Of a stretch of DNA of 46,543 bases, positions 6,349 to 15,293 are shown piece by piece. The translations under genes were made by a program, and so were the position numbers. Position 1 is the stretch's first letter. The number at the start of each line of letters is the position of its first letter. The notes beneath the pieces are model-generated. The model ran no database searches, had not been told where the DNA came from, and worked only from the letters and a program-made list of their open reading frames with translations. The stretch is from an uncultured Lachnospiraceae bacterium (GTDB taxonomy: Bacteria > Bacillota > Clostridia > Lachnospirales > Lachnospiraceae): NCBI GenBank assembly GCA_946403625.1, contig CAMJAP010000014.1, forward strand, positions 1 to 46,543, in the 5' to 3' direction.

Positions 6349-7752
6349 ATGATTATGAGGAAAAAGACGATTATAACTGCTTCCCTTGCATTACTCCTTA
6401 TGGCAGTTACCTTCGGGGCAAGAAGCAATCAGGGAGAGGCGGCAGATGAATACATCTATGAGGTCCTGACCCGCGCGAATATGCGTAAGGAACCCTCCGT
6501 CGAAGGACAGTGGGTAATGACGGTGCCGGATGGTGCATTGGTCTCCAAGATCGGGAAAGAGACGAACGGATACAGTCTGGTTGAATACCTCGGAACCAAA
6601 GGGTATGTTTACTCCAACTGTTTGAAGCTGAGCGGCGAGCGTACGGAAGTAGAAATCAACGTAGTAGGTGCTCCCGCATCCAATACAGCTACCAGAGAAA
6701 ACGCTACCAGAAACTCTGCAACAGCCAATGCAAATATGGCAGGTGCGATCTTCTCGAAAGTAACCTATACCCCGGCAGTAAGCATGTCGGTCACCAACAC
6801 CTCAGCGAAACCGGCAGAGATCCGCTTACCGATCACTGCAAATGCGAACTTCCGTAATGGGGCATCCTCACAGAGCAAACGCCTGTCCACGATCACCAAG
6901 GGAAGCGAAGTGATCTACCTGGATGACGGAGAGAACGGTTTTTATCACGTAAAGTATGACGGACAGGACGGATACATCTACAATCGTTGTATCGACCTCA
7001 GCACCTTAGACAGCCAGAAGGCATCCACACAGAGCGCGACCACTTCCGAGAGCGGTTCTTCCCGCAGATCCGGAGCAAGCAGCAGACAGATGGCAATGGG
7101 AGCCTCCCTGCTGGCAGTCGGTCAGGTACACGGTGAGGTGCGTACGGTTACCACCACGGCAACCGAGGCCATCGCACAGGAAGCGGAAAAGCCCCAGCCG
7201 GTACAGATCAACCACCCGGCAGCGGTTACTCCGGAGATCACCTATCAGATCGTTGCAATGACTTCGATGCGCAGTACACCGGATGAAGCAGACAATCTGA
7301 TGGCAACACTTCCGATGGGAGCTAATGTTACCGTGTTGGGATCTCAGAACGGCTATACAATGGTTCAGTACGATGGTATGGTTGGTTATGTTCTGGGTGA
7401 GCATGTAGCGGATTCCGTAGATTACGCAAAACTGAACGGTCAGGCAGTATTGTTTACCTGTACCGCATATTGCACCTGCCAGAAATGCTGCGGACAGTTC
7501 AGTCCGGAAGTGACCGGCAGAGAGGCACACACAGCAACCGGTACGATCCCGACACAGGGACGCACCATTGCGGTAGATCCGTCGGTGATCCCGTACGGCA
7601 GCCACGTTTCCATCGAAGGAATGGGAACCTACGTTGCAGAGGACTGCGGCGGCGGTGTTAAGAGAGATCACATCGATATCTACTTTGATACACACGAAGC
7701 AGCCGTTGCGTTCGGAACCAAGCGTCTGTACGTAACGATCGAACCGAAATAA
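6349..7752 (+). CDS. secreted SH3b-3D domain cell-wall protein
   Basis: A 467-residue exported protein. The signal peptide is a basic MIMRKK start plus a hydrophobic run ending near AAD. Three SH3b-like domains follow at roughly residues 36-85 (TRANMRKEPS), 160-215 (ANANFRNGAS) and 295-350 (AMTSMRSTPD), separated by Ser/Thr/Ala-rich linkers. The C-terminal 95 residues are a 3D domain: FTCTAYCTCQKCCG, then TIAVDPSVIPYGS and AEDCGGGVKRDHIDIYF, with the conserved aspartates. 3D domains resemble the catalytic fold of MltA/RpfB lytic transglycosylases. It probably binds and cuts peptidoglycan during growth or germination. ATG at 6349 is chosen because the promoter lies at 6283-6311; no good ribosome site is visible, and ATG 6355 is an alternative. 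Confidence 0.9.
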   Translation: MIMRKKTIITASLALLLMAVTFGARSNQGEAADEYIYEVLTRANMRKEPSVEGQWVMTVPDGALVSKIGKETNGYSLVEYLGTKGYVYSNCLKLSGERTEVEINVVGAPASNTATRENATRNSATANANMAGAIFSKVTYTPAVSMSVTNTSAKPAEIRLPITANANFRNGASSQSKRLSTITKGSEVIYLDDGENGFYHVKYDGQDGYIYNRCIDLSTLDSQKASTQSATTSESGSSRRSGASSRQMAMGASLLAVGQVHGEVRTVTTTATEAIAQEAEKPQPVQINHPAAVTPEITYQIVAMTSMRSTPDEADNLMATLPMGANVTVLGSQNGYTMVQYDGMVGYVLGEHVADSVDYAKLNGQAVLFTCTAYCTCQKCCGQFSPEVTGREAHTATGTIPTQGRTIAVDPSVIPYGSHVSIEGMGTYVAEDCGGGVKRDHIDIYFDTHEAAVAFGTKRLYVTIEPK

Positions 7753-7765
7753 CAGATCGGAATAT

Positions 7766-7802
7766 GCAAAAACAGCCGGTGAAACAGACCGGCTGTTTTT
7801 TT
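7766..7802 (+). terminator. terminator of the 3D-domain gene
   Basis: AACAGCCGGT (7771-7780) pairs with ACCGGCTGTT (7788-7797) over a 7-base loop, flanked by an A run and a T run. It can work on both strands. Confidence 0.9.
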
Positions 7803-7867
7803 GTTTGCCGGCGCCGAAGGGCAGAGCAGCAGTGTATTTTATTGTGGCAGGATTGCGGCAGAAGGTG

Positions 7868-7873
7868 TATAAT
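7868..7873 (+). promoter_or_regulatory. TATAAT -10 element abutting the lipid kinase start
   Basis: A perfect TATAAT lies only six bases before the ATG at 7880, so transcription from it would begin at or next to the start codon. No convincing -35 is seen 16-18 bases upstream (TGGCAG is the best). Either the message is leaderless or this element is incidental; AAGG at 7874-7877 could serve as a weak ribosome site from an upstream promoter. Confidence 0.4.
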
Positions 7874-7879
7874 AAGGCT

Positions 7880-8773
7880 ATGAGTACATATAAGAAATTG
7901 CTGTTTATCATTAACCCGCGCGCGGGGATACGAAAAAAAGACAGCGCATTAACCGATATCATTCTGACCTTTTCGGATCACGGTTACGAGACCATTGTTT
8001 GCTTTACCAGAGAAGCCGGTGATGCGAGCAGGCTGGTGCAGGAACATGTGAATGAGGAGATCGACCGTATCGTCTGTATGGGCGGAGACGGGACGTTGAA
8101 CGAAGTGATCGCCGGCTGCCGTGAGATCAGCTGGGATAAGCCGCTGGGATATATTCCGGCCGGTTCCACCAATGATTTCGCCGCCAGTCTGGGGCTGCCG
8201 TCGGATCCGGTGGAAGCAGCGGAACGCGCGATGAGCGGACGGGAGCATCATCTGGATATCGGACGCTTCAACGGCAGGCACTTTGTATATACGGCTTCCT
8301 GCGGCATCTTTACCAAGGTTTCCTACGAGACCCCGCAGAAGTACAAGAACCTGGTGGGGCACTTTGCCTACCTGCTGGAGGGGATCAAGGACCTGACCAA
8401 TGTGCATTCCTTCCATATGCGCATCTCCATGGAAGGGCATGTGTACGAAGACAACTATCTGTTTGTAGCATTCTGCAACACCTTTTCTCTGGGCGGGGTG
8501 ATGACGCTCGACAGCAAGACGGTTGATCTGGAAGACGGCTTTTTCGAAGTACTGCTGATCTCCAGACCGCACGATCTGATGCAGCTGCGTTCCATCATAC
8601 AGGCGCTGCTGGAACAGAATTACAATACACCGCACATCACCTATTGCAAGACGGATCAGGCAACGATCGTCTGCAGCAAGGCGCCGGACTGGTCGTTAGA
8701 CGGGGAGCATGGGATCGGCTGTGATGTGAACAAGTTTGAAGTGATACCCGGCGGCATACGGATGGTATATTGA
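7880..8773 (+). CDS. diacylglycerol kinase family lipid kinase
   Basis: A 297-residue cytosolic enzyme of the DagK/YegS fold that phosphorylates diacylglycerol or a related lipid, returning it to phospholipid synthesis. The N-terminal domain opens with KKLLFIINPRAG, carries MGGDGTLNEVIAG (the GGDGT nucleotide loop at residues 68-72) and PAGSTNDFAASLG. The C-terminal beta-sandwich includes DSKTVDLEDGFFEVLLI and ends with DGEHGIGCDVNKFEVIPG. Start 7880 is where the family homology begins; an open frame back to 7805 overlaps the terminator of the previous gene. A true lipid kinase (DgkB) and a relaxed YegS/YerQ paralogue cannot be told apart from sequence alone. Confidence 0.9.
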   Translation: MSTYKKLLFIINPRAGIRKKDSALTDIILTFSDHGYETIVCFTREAGDASRLVQEHVNEEIDRIVCMGGDGTLNEVIAGCREISWDKPLGYIPAGSTNDFAASLGLPSDPVEAAERAMSGREHHLDIGRFNGRHFVYTASCGIFTKVSYETPQKYKNLVGHFAYLLEGIKDLTNVHSFHMRISMEGHVYEDNYLFVAFCNTFSLGGVMTLDSKTVDLEDGFFEVLLISRPHDLMQLRSIIQALLEQNYNTPHITYCKTDQATIVCSKAPDWSLDGEHGIGCDVNKFEVIPGGIRMVY

Positions 8774-8888
8774 GCCGATGCCTAAGGAAACGGAAGAAAT
8801 ACTCCGAAATATAAGATAGGGGATAATGTAGGGGACGGATGCATTACGCATTCGAAATAATACAACGGGGACACCGGGAGGGTTACAT

Positions 8889-10484
8889 ATGAAGCTTACA
8901 TTTATCGGAGCGGATCACGAGGTTACCGGAAGCTGTCATTATATCGAGGCTTGCGGAAAGCACATCCTGCTGGACTATGGTATGGAGCAGGGGACAAATG
9001 TATATGAGAATGCCGAACTGCCGGTAGAGGAAGGACTGATCGACTATGTGCTGCTGTCGCACGCGCACATCGACCATTCCGGTCTTCTGCCGCTTTTATA
9101 TGCCAGAGGTTTTCGCGGGCAGATCATGGCGACGGATGCCACCGTGGATCTGTGCTCCATTATGTTACGTGACTGCGCGCACATTCAGATGCAGGAAGCA
9201 GAATGGAAGAACCGTAAGGCACAGCGTAGTTCCGCCAATCAGGTGGAACCGCTCTATACGATGGAGGATGCCGTCGGCACCATCCGCCGTCTGATCCCGT
9301 TCCATTATGACGAGGTCTATGAACTGTGCGAAGGCATACAGTTCCGTTTCACCGATGTGGGCCATCTGCTCGGTTCCGCCAGCATCGAGCTGTGGATCAC
9401 CGAGGGCAATGTGACCAAGAAGCTGGTGTATTCCGGTGATATCGGAAATAAGAAGAGTACGTTGATCCGCGATCCGCAGTATGTGAAGGATGCCGACTAT
9501 GTGATCATGGAATCCACCTACGGTACCCGCTATCATACCGCAGAGCGTCCGGACTATGTGAAGGAACTGGCGGAGATCATCTCCAACACCTTAAAGAAGG
9601 GCGGCAATCTGGTCATTCCTTCTTTTGCAGTCGGCCGTACCCAGGAGATGCTGTATTACATCCGTGAGATCAAGGAACGGGGGCTGGTAAAAGATTTCCC
9701 GGACTTCCCGGTCTATGTGGACTCGCCGCTGGCGGTAGAAGCAACGGAAGTTTTTAAGAAGAATGTCGAGAACTGTTTCTCGGAAGAGGCATTGGCGCTG
9801 GTGCATAAGGGCATCAACCCGATCACCTTCCCGGGACTGAACTTAAGCATTACCAGTGACGAATCCAAGATGATCAACTTTGATTCGGAACCGAAGGTGA
9901 TCATATCTGCATCCGGTATGTGCGATGCCGGTCGTATCCGCCATCATCTGAAGCACAATCTGTGGAGATCCGATTCCACGATCCTCTTTGTAGGCTATCA
10001 GGCAATGGGAACCCTGGGCCGTATCATCATTGACGGTGAGAAAGAAGTCAAGCTCTTTGGTGAGACGATCGAGATCCGTGCCGAGATCATGCAGCTGGCG
10101 GGCCTCAGCGGTCACGCGGATAAGAACGGCCTGCTGGAGTGGATCCAGGCCATCGGCGAAAAGCCGCAGAAAGTATTCGTGGTACACGGCGATGATGATA
10201 ACGCCAACCTGTTTACGGATTGCTTAAGGAATGAGTACGGCTACGATGCGTACGCGCCCTACAGCGGCACCTGCTTTGATCTGGCCACCAACAGCTTCAT
10301 CACCGAAGCAGCGGGCATCCCGGCCAAGAAGAAAGCAAAGCGCATCTCCGATGTCTTCCAGCGACTGGTGGCAGCCGGTCAGAGATTGCTGGCAGTCATC
10401 TACAAGAACGAGGGCGGCACCAACAAGGATCTGGGCAAATTTGCCGATCAGATCAACTCCCTCGCCGACAAGTGGGACAAATAA
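8889..10484 (+). CDS. beta-CASP metallo-beta-lactamase RNase
   Basis: A 531-residue zinc nuclease of the CPSF-73/RNase J superfamily. The metallo-beta-lactamase core has the zinc motif SHAHIDHSG (His58, His60, Asp62, His63), a third His in DVGHLLGSA, Asp in YSGDIGN, and ESTYGTRYH. The inserted beta-CASP domain follows (IPSFAVGRTQEMLYYI, then ISASGMCDAGRIRHHL), and the RMMBL segment QLAGLSGHADKNGLLEWI carries the last zinc histidine. It resembles TTHA0252-type RNases rather than RNase J. Its role is likely RNA turnover or processing. The ribosome site GGGAGGGTTACAT supports the start. A long palindrome lies just past the stop, where transcription meets the convergent gene. Confidence 0.92.
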   Translation: MKLTFIGADHEVTGSCHYIEACGKHILLDYGMEQGTNVYENAELPVEEGLIDYVLLSHAHIDHSGLLPLLYARGFRGQIMATDATVDLCSIMLRDCAHIQMQEAEWKNRKAQRSSANQVEPLYTMEDAVGTIRRLIPFHYDEVYELCEGIQFRFTDVGHLLGSASIELWITEGNVTKKLVYSGDIGNKKSTLIRDPQYVKDADYVIMESTYGTRYHTAERPDYVKELAEIISNTLKKGGNLVIPSFAVGRTQEMLYYIREIKERGLVKDFPDFPVYVDSPLAVEATEVFKKNVENCFSEEALALVHKGINPITFPGLNLSITSDESKMINFDSEPKVIISASGMCDAGRIRHHLKHNLWRSDSTILFVGYQAMGTLGRIIIDGEKEVKLFGETIEIRAEIMQLAGLSGHADKNGLLEWIQAIGEKPQKVFVVHGDDDNANLFTDCLRNEYGYDAYAPYSGTCFDLATNSFITEAAGIPAKKKAKRISDVFQRLVAAGQRLLAVIYKNEGGTNKDLGKFADQINSLADKWDK

Positions 10485-10490
10485 AAAAAC

Positions 10491-10556
10491 AACAGACGCG
10501 GGGACGGTTCTTTTGTCTGATCACAAGCTGACAAAAGAACCGTCCCCGTGTCTGTT
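10491..10556. repeat. long palindromic repeat, copy 1
   Basis: Two 27-base arms, 10491-10517 and 10530-10556, with one mismatch (a G-T pair in RNA) and a 12-base loop. The arms read inward through GGGGACGGTTCTTTTGTC. Copy 2 lies at 31443-31511. It sits between two convergent genes and would fold into a very stable hairpin flanked by an A run, so it could end transcription from both sides. Confidence 0.92.
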
Positions 10557-10566
10557 TGTTAAATAT

Positions 10567-11325
10567 TTACTTCTTCATCTGCAGTGGCGGATCCGCCGGG
10601 TACCCGCCCTTTAGTTTCTGCATACCGCGCTGTACGGCGTCCTTGGAAGTCTTCCAGTCCGCCTGGGCGTTGCGGTAGTCAAATTTCTCGATCAGCCAGT
10701 TCACATCCTCCTGCATACGGTCCAGATTCTTCTGCATCAGCGGAAACAGCATATCGTAGAATTCCTGCAGCTGGGCACCGGAGAGCCGCTCATCGGCAGC
10801 CGTGCACAGGTCGCCGAAGTGGGTCAGGCAGAAACCCTTGCTGTTTTTGATCTTCTGGCGGAAGGCCTCGTCTTTTTCGTACATAATGAAGAAGGTGTCG
10901 ATGTAGCGCTCGTAGATCTCCTGGCTGTGGCGGCAGACATAGCAACTGCGTTCCTTGGCATTGACCCAGTTGACCATGGAGTTCTCGGCGGTCTTCTTTT
11001 TGAGCTTGTCGGCCAGGCTCAGTTTGCCGGGGCGGAATTTCTTGACTTCGTTTTCAAATTCCCTGCGGATGTTCATATAGTGGGTCTTTAAGATCCAGCC
11101 GTTGCCCAGGGTGTTTCCGTAATCAAACATCTTCTTGAAATGTTCCCGGCAGAACCCCTGCACGTCCGTGATGGCACGCACATCGCTCTCCATATACGAA
11201 GCGCAGGAGCCCAACACGAAATCCAGGCTGTCCTGCTCCAGGGAGCGCTCCACAAAGCAGAAGGCGCACTCGTCGTCGGCATTGACGGCATCATTTAACG
11301 GGATGGTATAAAGTTGTTCTTTCAT
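10567..11325 (-). CDS. DUF6062-like cysteine-motif protein
   Basis: A 252-residue soluble protein with an internal duplication: CAFC followed 35 residues later by GFCREHF, then CYVC followed by GFCLTHF. Each half thus supplies two Cys plus a Cys and a His, a plausible metal-binding set. The rest is predicted helical and charged. I associate this layout with the DUF6062 family common in Lachnospiraceae, but from memory only. No enzyme motif, signal peptide or membrane segment is seen. The start follows AAAGGGGG, which is itself able to pair with CCCCCTTT 26 bases upstream. It is the only gene on the minus strand in this part of the window. Function unknown. Confidence 0.82.
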   Translation of the reverse strand: MKEQLYTIPLNDAVNADDECAFCFVERSLEQDSLDFVLGSCASYMESDVRAITDVQGFCREHFKKMFDYGNTLGNGWILKTHYMNIRREFENEVKKFRPGKLSLADKLKKKTAENSMVNWVNAKERSCYVCRHSQEIYERYIDTFFIMYEKDEAFRQKIKNSKGFCLTHFGDLCTAADERLSGAQLQEFYDMLFPLMQKNLDRMQEDVNWLIEKFDYRNAQADWKTSKDAVQRGMQKLKGGYPADPPLQMKK

Positions 11326-11333
11326 TGGTGTTT

Positions 11334-11375
11334 CCCCCTTTGGGATTCATTTTCTTCATGTTATCCGAAAGGGGG
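11334..11375 (-). promoter_or_regulatory. hairpin masking the ribosome site of the DUF6062-like gene
   Basis: On the minus strand CCCCCTTT (complement of 11368-11375) is perfectly complementary to AAAGGGGG (complement of 11334-11341), which is the ribosome-binding site of the gene starting at 11325. The loop is 26 bases. Such pairing would hide the site until opened by heat, a protein, or the ribosome itself. Confidence 0.5.
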
Positions 11376-11476
11376 ATGCCCGTCAATCAAATTAACACAT
11401 TTGATGCTTGTTTTTGGCGGGGCAAAATGATATAGTAGATAAGTATATTTTTCAGAATGTTCAGGAGGCACTTGTC

Positions 11477-11977
11477 ATGGAATCCTATATGGAGTATATG
11501 GTGAAGAAAGAAACGACCGGCAAGGATAAGGCGATACGAGCGGTATGTATTATCGTGATCGTGGCAGTCGTGATCGCAGGCCTGCTTTTACTGCAGCCGA
11601 TCCTGTTTGTCGGAGCGTTGATCCTGGGAATGCTCTACCGTTATCTGATCTATCCGATGACGGATCTCGAATATGAGTATATGTACTGCGACAAGCAGAT
11701 CACGGTTTCCAAGATCATGGCAAAAGAGAAGCGTAAGGATGTGGCTACCTATGACCTGGAAAAGATGGAGCTGCTGGCACCGGCCAATTCCTATCGTCTG
11801 GCGGAATACAAGAACCGTGATATGACGGTGGTGGACTACTGGAGTCTGGATCCTTCGGAAGAACATGTACCGTATGCTTTGATCTATGAGGGAAAGAGTA
11901 AAATATTGCTTGACTTACCCGCAGATTTTGTTAAGATAGTACAAAACAATGCACCGAGAAAAGTATTTTTTGACTAA
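11477..11977 (+). CDS. small membrane protein (DUF6106-like)
   Basis: A 166-residue protein. After a short cytoplasmic N-terminus with VKKETTGKDKAI there are two adjacent hydrophobic helices (about residues 23-60), then a soluble C-terminal domain of about 100 residues with beta-rich segments (YEYMYCDKQITVSKIMAKEK, YEGKSKILLDLPADFVKIV). That layout, two helices plus a PH-like domain, resembles Lachnospiraceae DUF6106 proteins; the family name is from memory. AGGAGG at 11463-11468 with 8 bases of spacing fixes the start at 11477. It lies 37 bases ahead of IMP dehydrogenase. Function unknown. Confidence 0.8.
   Translation: MESYMEYMVKKETTGKDKAIRAVCIIVIVAVVIAGLLLLQPILFVGALILGMLYRYLIYPMTDLEYEYMYCDKQITVSKIMAKEKRKDVATYDLEKMELLAPANSYRLAEYKNRDMTVVDYWSLDPSEEHVPYALIYEGKSKILLDLPADFVKIVQNNAPRKVFFD
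11910..11937 (+). promoter_or_regulatory. possible guaB promoter inside the preceding gene
   Basis: TTGACT (11910-11915), 16 bases, TAAGAT (11932-11937), within the 3' end of the small membrane protein gene. It would give guaB its own transcript with a leader of about 70 nt. Confidence 0.42.
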
Positions 11978-11993
11978 AAAAATCAAAGGTTAG

Positions 11994-13472
<1,479 letters not shown>

Positions 13473-13497
13473 TCGTAAGTAAGATAAATGACAGAAG

Positions 13498-13523
13498 GAG
13501 CGGATGCAATATCCGCTCTTTTT
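13498..13523 (+). terminator. guaB terminator
   Basis: GAGCGGAT (13498-13505) pairs with ATCCGCTC (13511-13518) over a 5-base loop and runs into five T. It also shows that the next gene starts at 13536, not at an upstream in-frame ATG that lies before this hairpin. Confidence 0.85.
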
Positions 13524-13535
13524 GCTGAGGGGATT

Positions 13536-14222
13536 ATGTCAGGCATATTTAAACGTGTTGAAAAGAAATACTTACTGACGGAAGCGCAGTGCGCGGAGCT
13601 GCTTGCGCGGATCGAAGAGCGCATCCGGCCGGACGAATACAGCGATTATACGATCAGCAATGTCTATTTTGACACGGATTGCAATGACCTGATCCGCACC
13701 TCCATCGAGAAGCCGCCGTATAAGGAAAAGCTGCGTATCCGGGCCTACGGTACACCGGGGCCGGAAGATACGGTATTTCTCGAGATGAAGAAGAAATGGG
13801 ACGGCGTGGTCTACAAGCGCCGGGTGGAACTGCCGTATCGCGTGGCGCAGGCTTATCTGGACGAGGGGATCTATCCGGAGGAATATGACGGTCAGATCCT
13901 GCGGGAGATCGACCATATGATAAAGCATTACGATCTGAAGCCGAGGCTGTTCCTGGCCTATGACCGGCTGGCCTATGTCCTGAAGGAAGATACGGGGATT
14001 CGTTTTACCATTGACCGGCGGATCCGCAGCCGCAGAGAGCGGATCACATTGGGAGCCGGGGATGACGGCGAGCTGTTGTACGCAGACGGCAAATGCCTGC
14101 TGGAGATCAAGGCGCCGCAGACACTGCCGCTTTGGTTTGCGCAGACGCTGGCGGAACTGAAGATCTTTCCGCGGTCGTTTTCCAAATACGGCAGGATCTA
14201 CGAGTCCGGACTGGTCGGATAA
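13536..14222 (+). CDS. VTC-domain polyphosphate polymerase
   Basis: A 228-residue tunnel-fold enzyme of the VTC family, which makes inorganic polyphosphate from ATP on the cytoplasmic face. Residues matching the yeast Vtc4 catalytic set are all visible: the paired arginines in KLRIRAYG, Glu and Lys in FLEMKKKWDG, Arg in RLFLAYDRLAY and FTIDRRIRSRR, Glu in LLEIKAP, and the late Lys in FPRSFSKYG. It is the bare catalytic domain with no SPX or membrane part. The start at 13536 follows GAGGGGATT. The membrane partner DUF4956 gene follows after 82 bases, a pairing seen in many bacteria, so the two probably make and export or store polyphosphate together. Confidence 0.88.
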   Translation: MSGIFKRVEKKYLLTEAQCAELLARIEERIRPDEYSDYTISNVYFDTDCNDLIRTSIEKPPYKEKLRIRAYGTPGPEDTVFLEMKKKWDGVVYKRRVELPYRVAQAYLDEGIYPEEYDGQILREIDHMIKHYDLKPRLFLAYDRLAYVLKEDTGIRFTIDRRIRSRRERITLGAGDDGELLYADGKCLLEIKAPQTLPLWFAQTLAELKIFPRSFSKYGRIYESGLVG

Positions 14223-14304
14223 GAACGATAGTCTCTTTGTGAAACAGAGACATTAAGGATAAAATGTGTTGCGTTCCAAAGAACGGCAACAGCGGGAGAA
14301 GAAG

Positions 14305-14982
14305 ATGTTTACGAGTTATTTGGTAAATGCAGCAGGGGAATTAACCACCGGCGGGGCTTTGATCAGTCTGCTGGCGTCGATGCTCTGCGGACTGGTGATC
14401 GCGGCATTGTATATGGTGCGATCCGATCATAACAAGAATTTTGTGATCGCCCTGGTGGTGCTGCCGGCTTTAGTGCAGGTGGTGATCACGGTGGTAAACG
14501 GCAATCTGGGGGCATCGGTAGCGGTAATGGGCGCCTTTTCACTGGTTCGTTTCCGTTCGGCACCGGGGAGCGCCAAGGATATCACATCCATCTTCTTTGC
14601 GATGGCCGTCGGCCTGGCGAACGGCATGGGCTATGTTCTCTACAGTGCGACGGTGGTCGGCATTGTCGGCCTGGTATATCTGGTACTGACCCTCAGCAAG
14701 TTCGGAGAGAACGGCGTGCGGGAAAAACACCTGAAGGTACTGATCCCGGAGAGCCTGGATTATACGACGGTATTTGACGAAGTCTTTGAGAAATATTTGA
14801 AACGTTATGAACTTACCAAGGTGAAGACGGCGGATCTGGGCAGCATCTTTGAACTGAACTACCAGATCACGCTTAAGGACGCCAAGCAGGAGAAGGAGTT
14901 TCTGGATGCGCTGCGTACACGAAACGGCAATCTGACCATCATCTGCAGCCGCCCGGTCAACCGCACCGTCGAAGAGATCTAA
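14305..14982 (+). CDS. DUF4956 membrane protein, partner of the VTC polymerase
   Basis: A 225-residue membrane protein with about four hydrophobic segments in its first 135 residues (LLASMLCGLVIAALYM, FVIALVVLPALVQVVITVV, a middle glycine/alanine-rich helix, and YVLYSATVVGIVGLVYLVLT), then a soluble C-terminal domain of about 90 residues. The conserved loop between helices, GAFSLVRFRSAPGSAKDI, is rich in basic and small residues and is typical of DUF4956. Start at 14305 follows GGGAGAAGAAG; an in-frame ATG at 14266 lacks a good site. Role by context: membrane anchor or channel for polyphosphate made by the VTC enzyme. The function of DUF4956 itself is inferred. Confidence 0.85.
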   Translation: MFTSYLVNAAGELTTGGALISLLASMLCGLVIAALYMVRSDHNKNFVIALVVLPALVQVVITVVNGNLGASVAVMGAFSLVRFRSAPGSAKDITSIFFAMAVGLANGMGYVLYSATVVGIVGLVYLVLTLSKFGENGVREKHLKVLIPESLDYTTVFDEVFEKYLKRYELTKVKTADLGSIFELNYQITLKDAKQEKEFLDALRTRNGNLTIICSRPVNRTVEEI

Positions 14983-14984
14983 AA

Positions 14985-15137
14985 GCCTTTCCCGCTATGG
15001 GGTGAGAAAAGGCATCTTGCCTTCCCGGTGTTTGTGGGGAAGAGTGCGTGAACTATCGCGATTGCTTGGAATGACACCTTGCCTTCCCCCTGCTTGCGGG
15101 GGGAAGGTGGCCGAAGGCCGGATGAGGGGGAACTTAG
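14985..15137. repeat. REP-like cluster of GC-rich hairpins
   Basis: Three hairpins in tandem: GCCTTT 14985-14990/AAAGGC 15008-15013; CTTCCC 15021-15026/GGGAAG 15037-15042; CCTTCCCCC 15082-15090/GGGGGAAGG 15099-15107, followed by GGCC-GAA-GGCC (15109-15119) and GGATGAGGGGG. The CCTTCCC...GGGGAAGG core recurs at 22385-22404. This style of unit is frequent between genes in gut Clostridia. It may also end transcription of the polyphosphate pair. Confidence 0.65.
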
Positions 15138-15167
15138 ATGACACAACCCCCTATCATATGTTATAAT
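15138..15167 (+). promoter_or_regulatory. promoter of the serine acetyltransferase leader
   Basis: ATGACA (15138-15143), 18 bases, perfect TATAAT (15162-15167). Transcription would start at about 15174, exactly at the 5' arm of the closing stem of the leader structure. Confidence 0.65.
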
Positions 15168-15173
15168 ACACAT

Positions 15174-15293
15174 AGTCCCCAATTCTTCGCAGGAGCCGGG
15201 CAACCGGTCGGCTGTGTCCGGTCTCAAACATTAATCGCGCTGGGAACACGAGCCGGTTGGGGATCTTTTAAGATAGAAACAGAGGATAATATC
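15174..15293 (+). promoter_or_regulatory. structured 5' leader, candidate riboswitch or attenuator
   Basis: A 120-base leader before serine O-acetyltransferase. GTCCCCAA (15175-15182) pairs with TTGGGGAT (15257-15264) as a closing stem. Inside are CCGG-GCAA-CCGG (15196-15207, a GNRA tetraloop) or the competing AGCCG/CGGCT (15194-15198/15209-15213), and GTGTCC (15214-15219) with GGGAACAC (15242-15249). CCGG at 15218-15221 can alternatively pair with CCGG at 15253-15256. The closing stem runs into ATCTTTT, so it can also act as a terminator. It does not match S-box, T-box or other cores I know. Regulation by a cysteine-pathway metabolite is a guess from context. Confidence 0.5.

Noticed and set aside
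13488-13535. Longer N-terminus for the VTC polymerase
   Set aside because: This segment is the guaB terminator hairpin; a good ribosome site lies before 13536.
15174-15293. S-box (SAM-I) riboswitch before serine acetyltransferase
   Set aside because: CCGGGCAACCGG recalls the GGCAACC segment of the S-box, but the other conserved junction and kink-turn sequences are missing.
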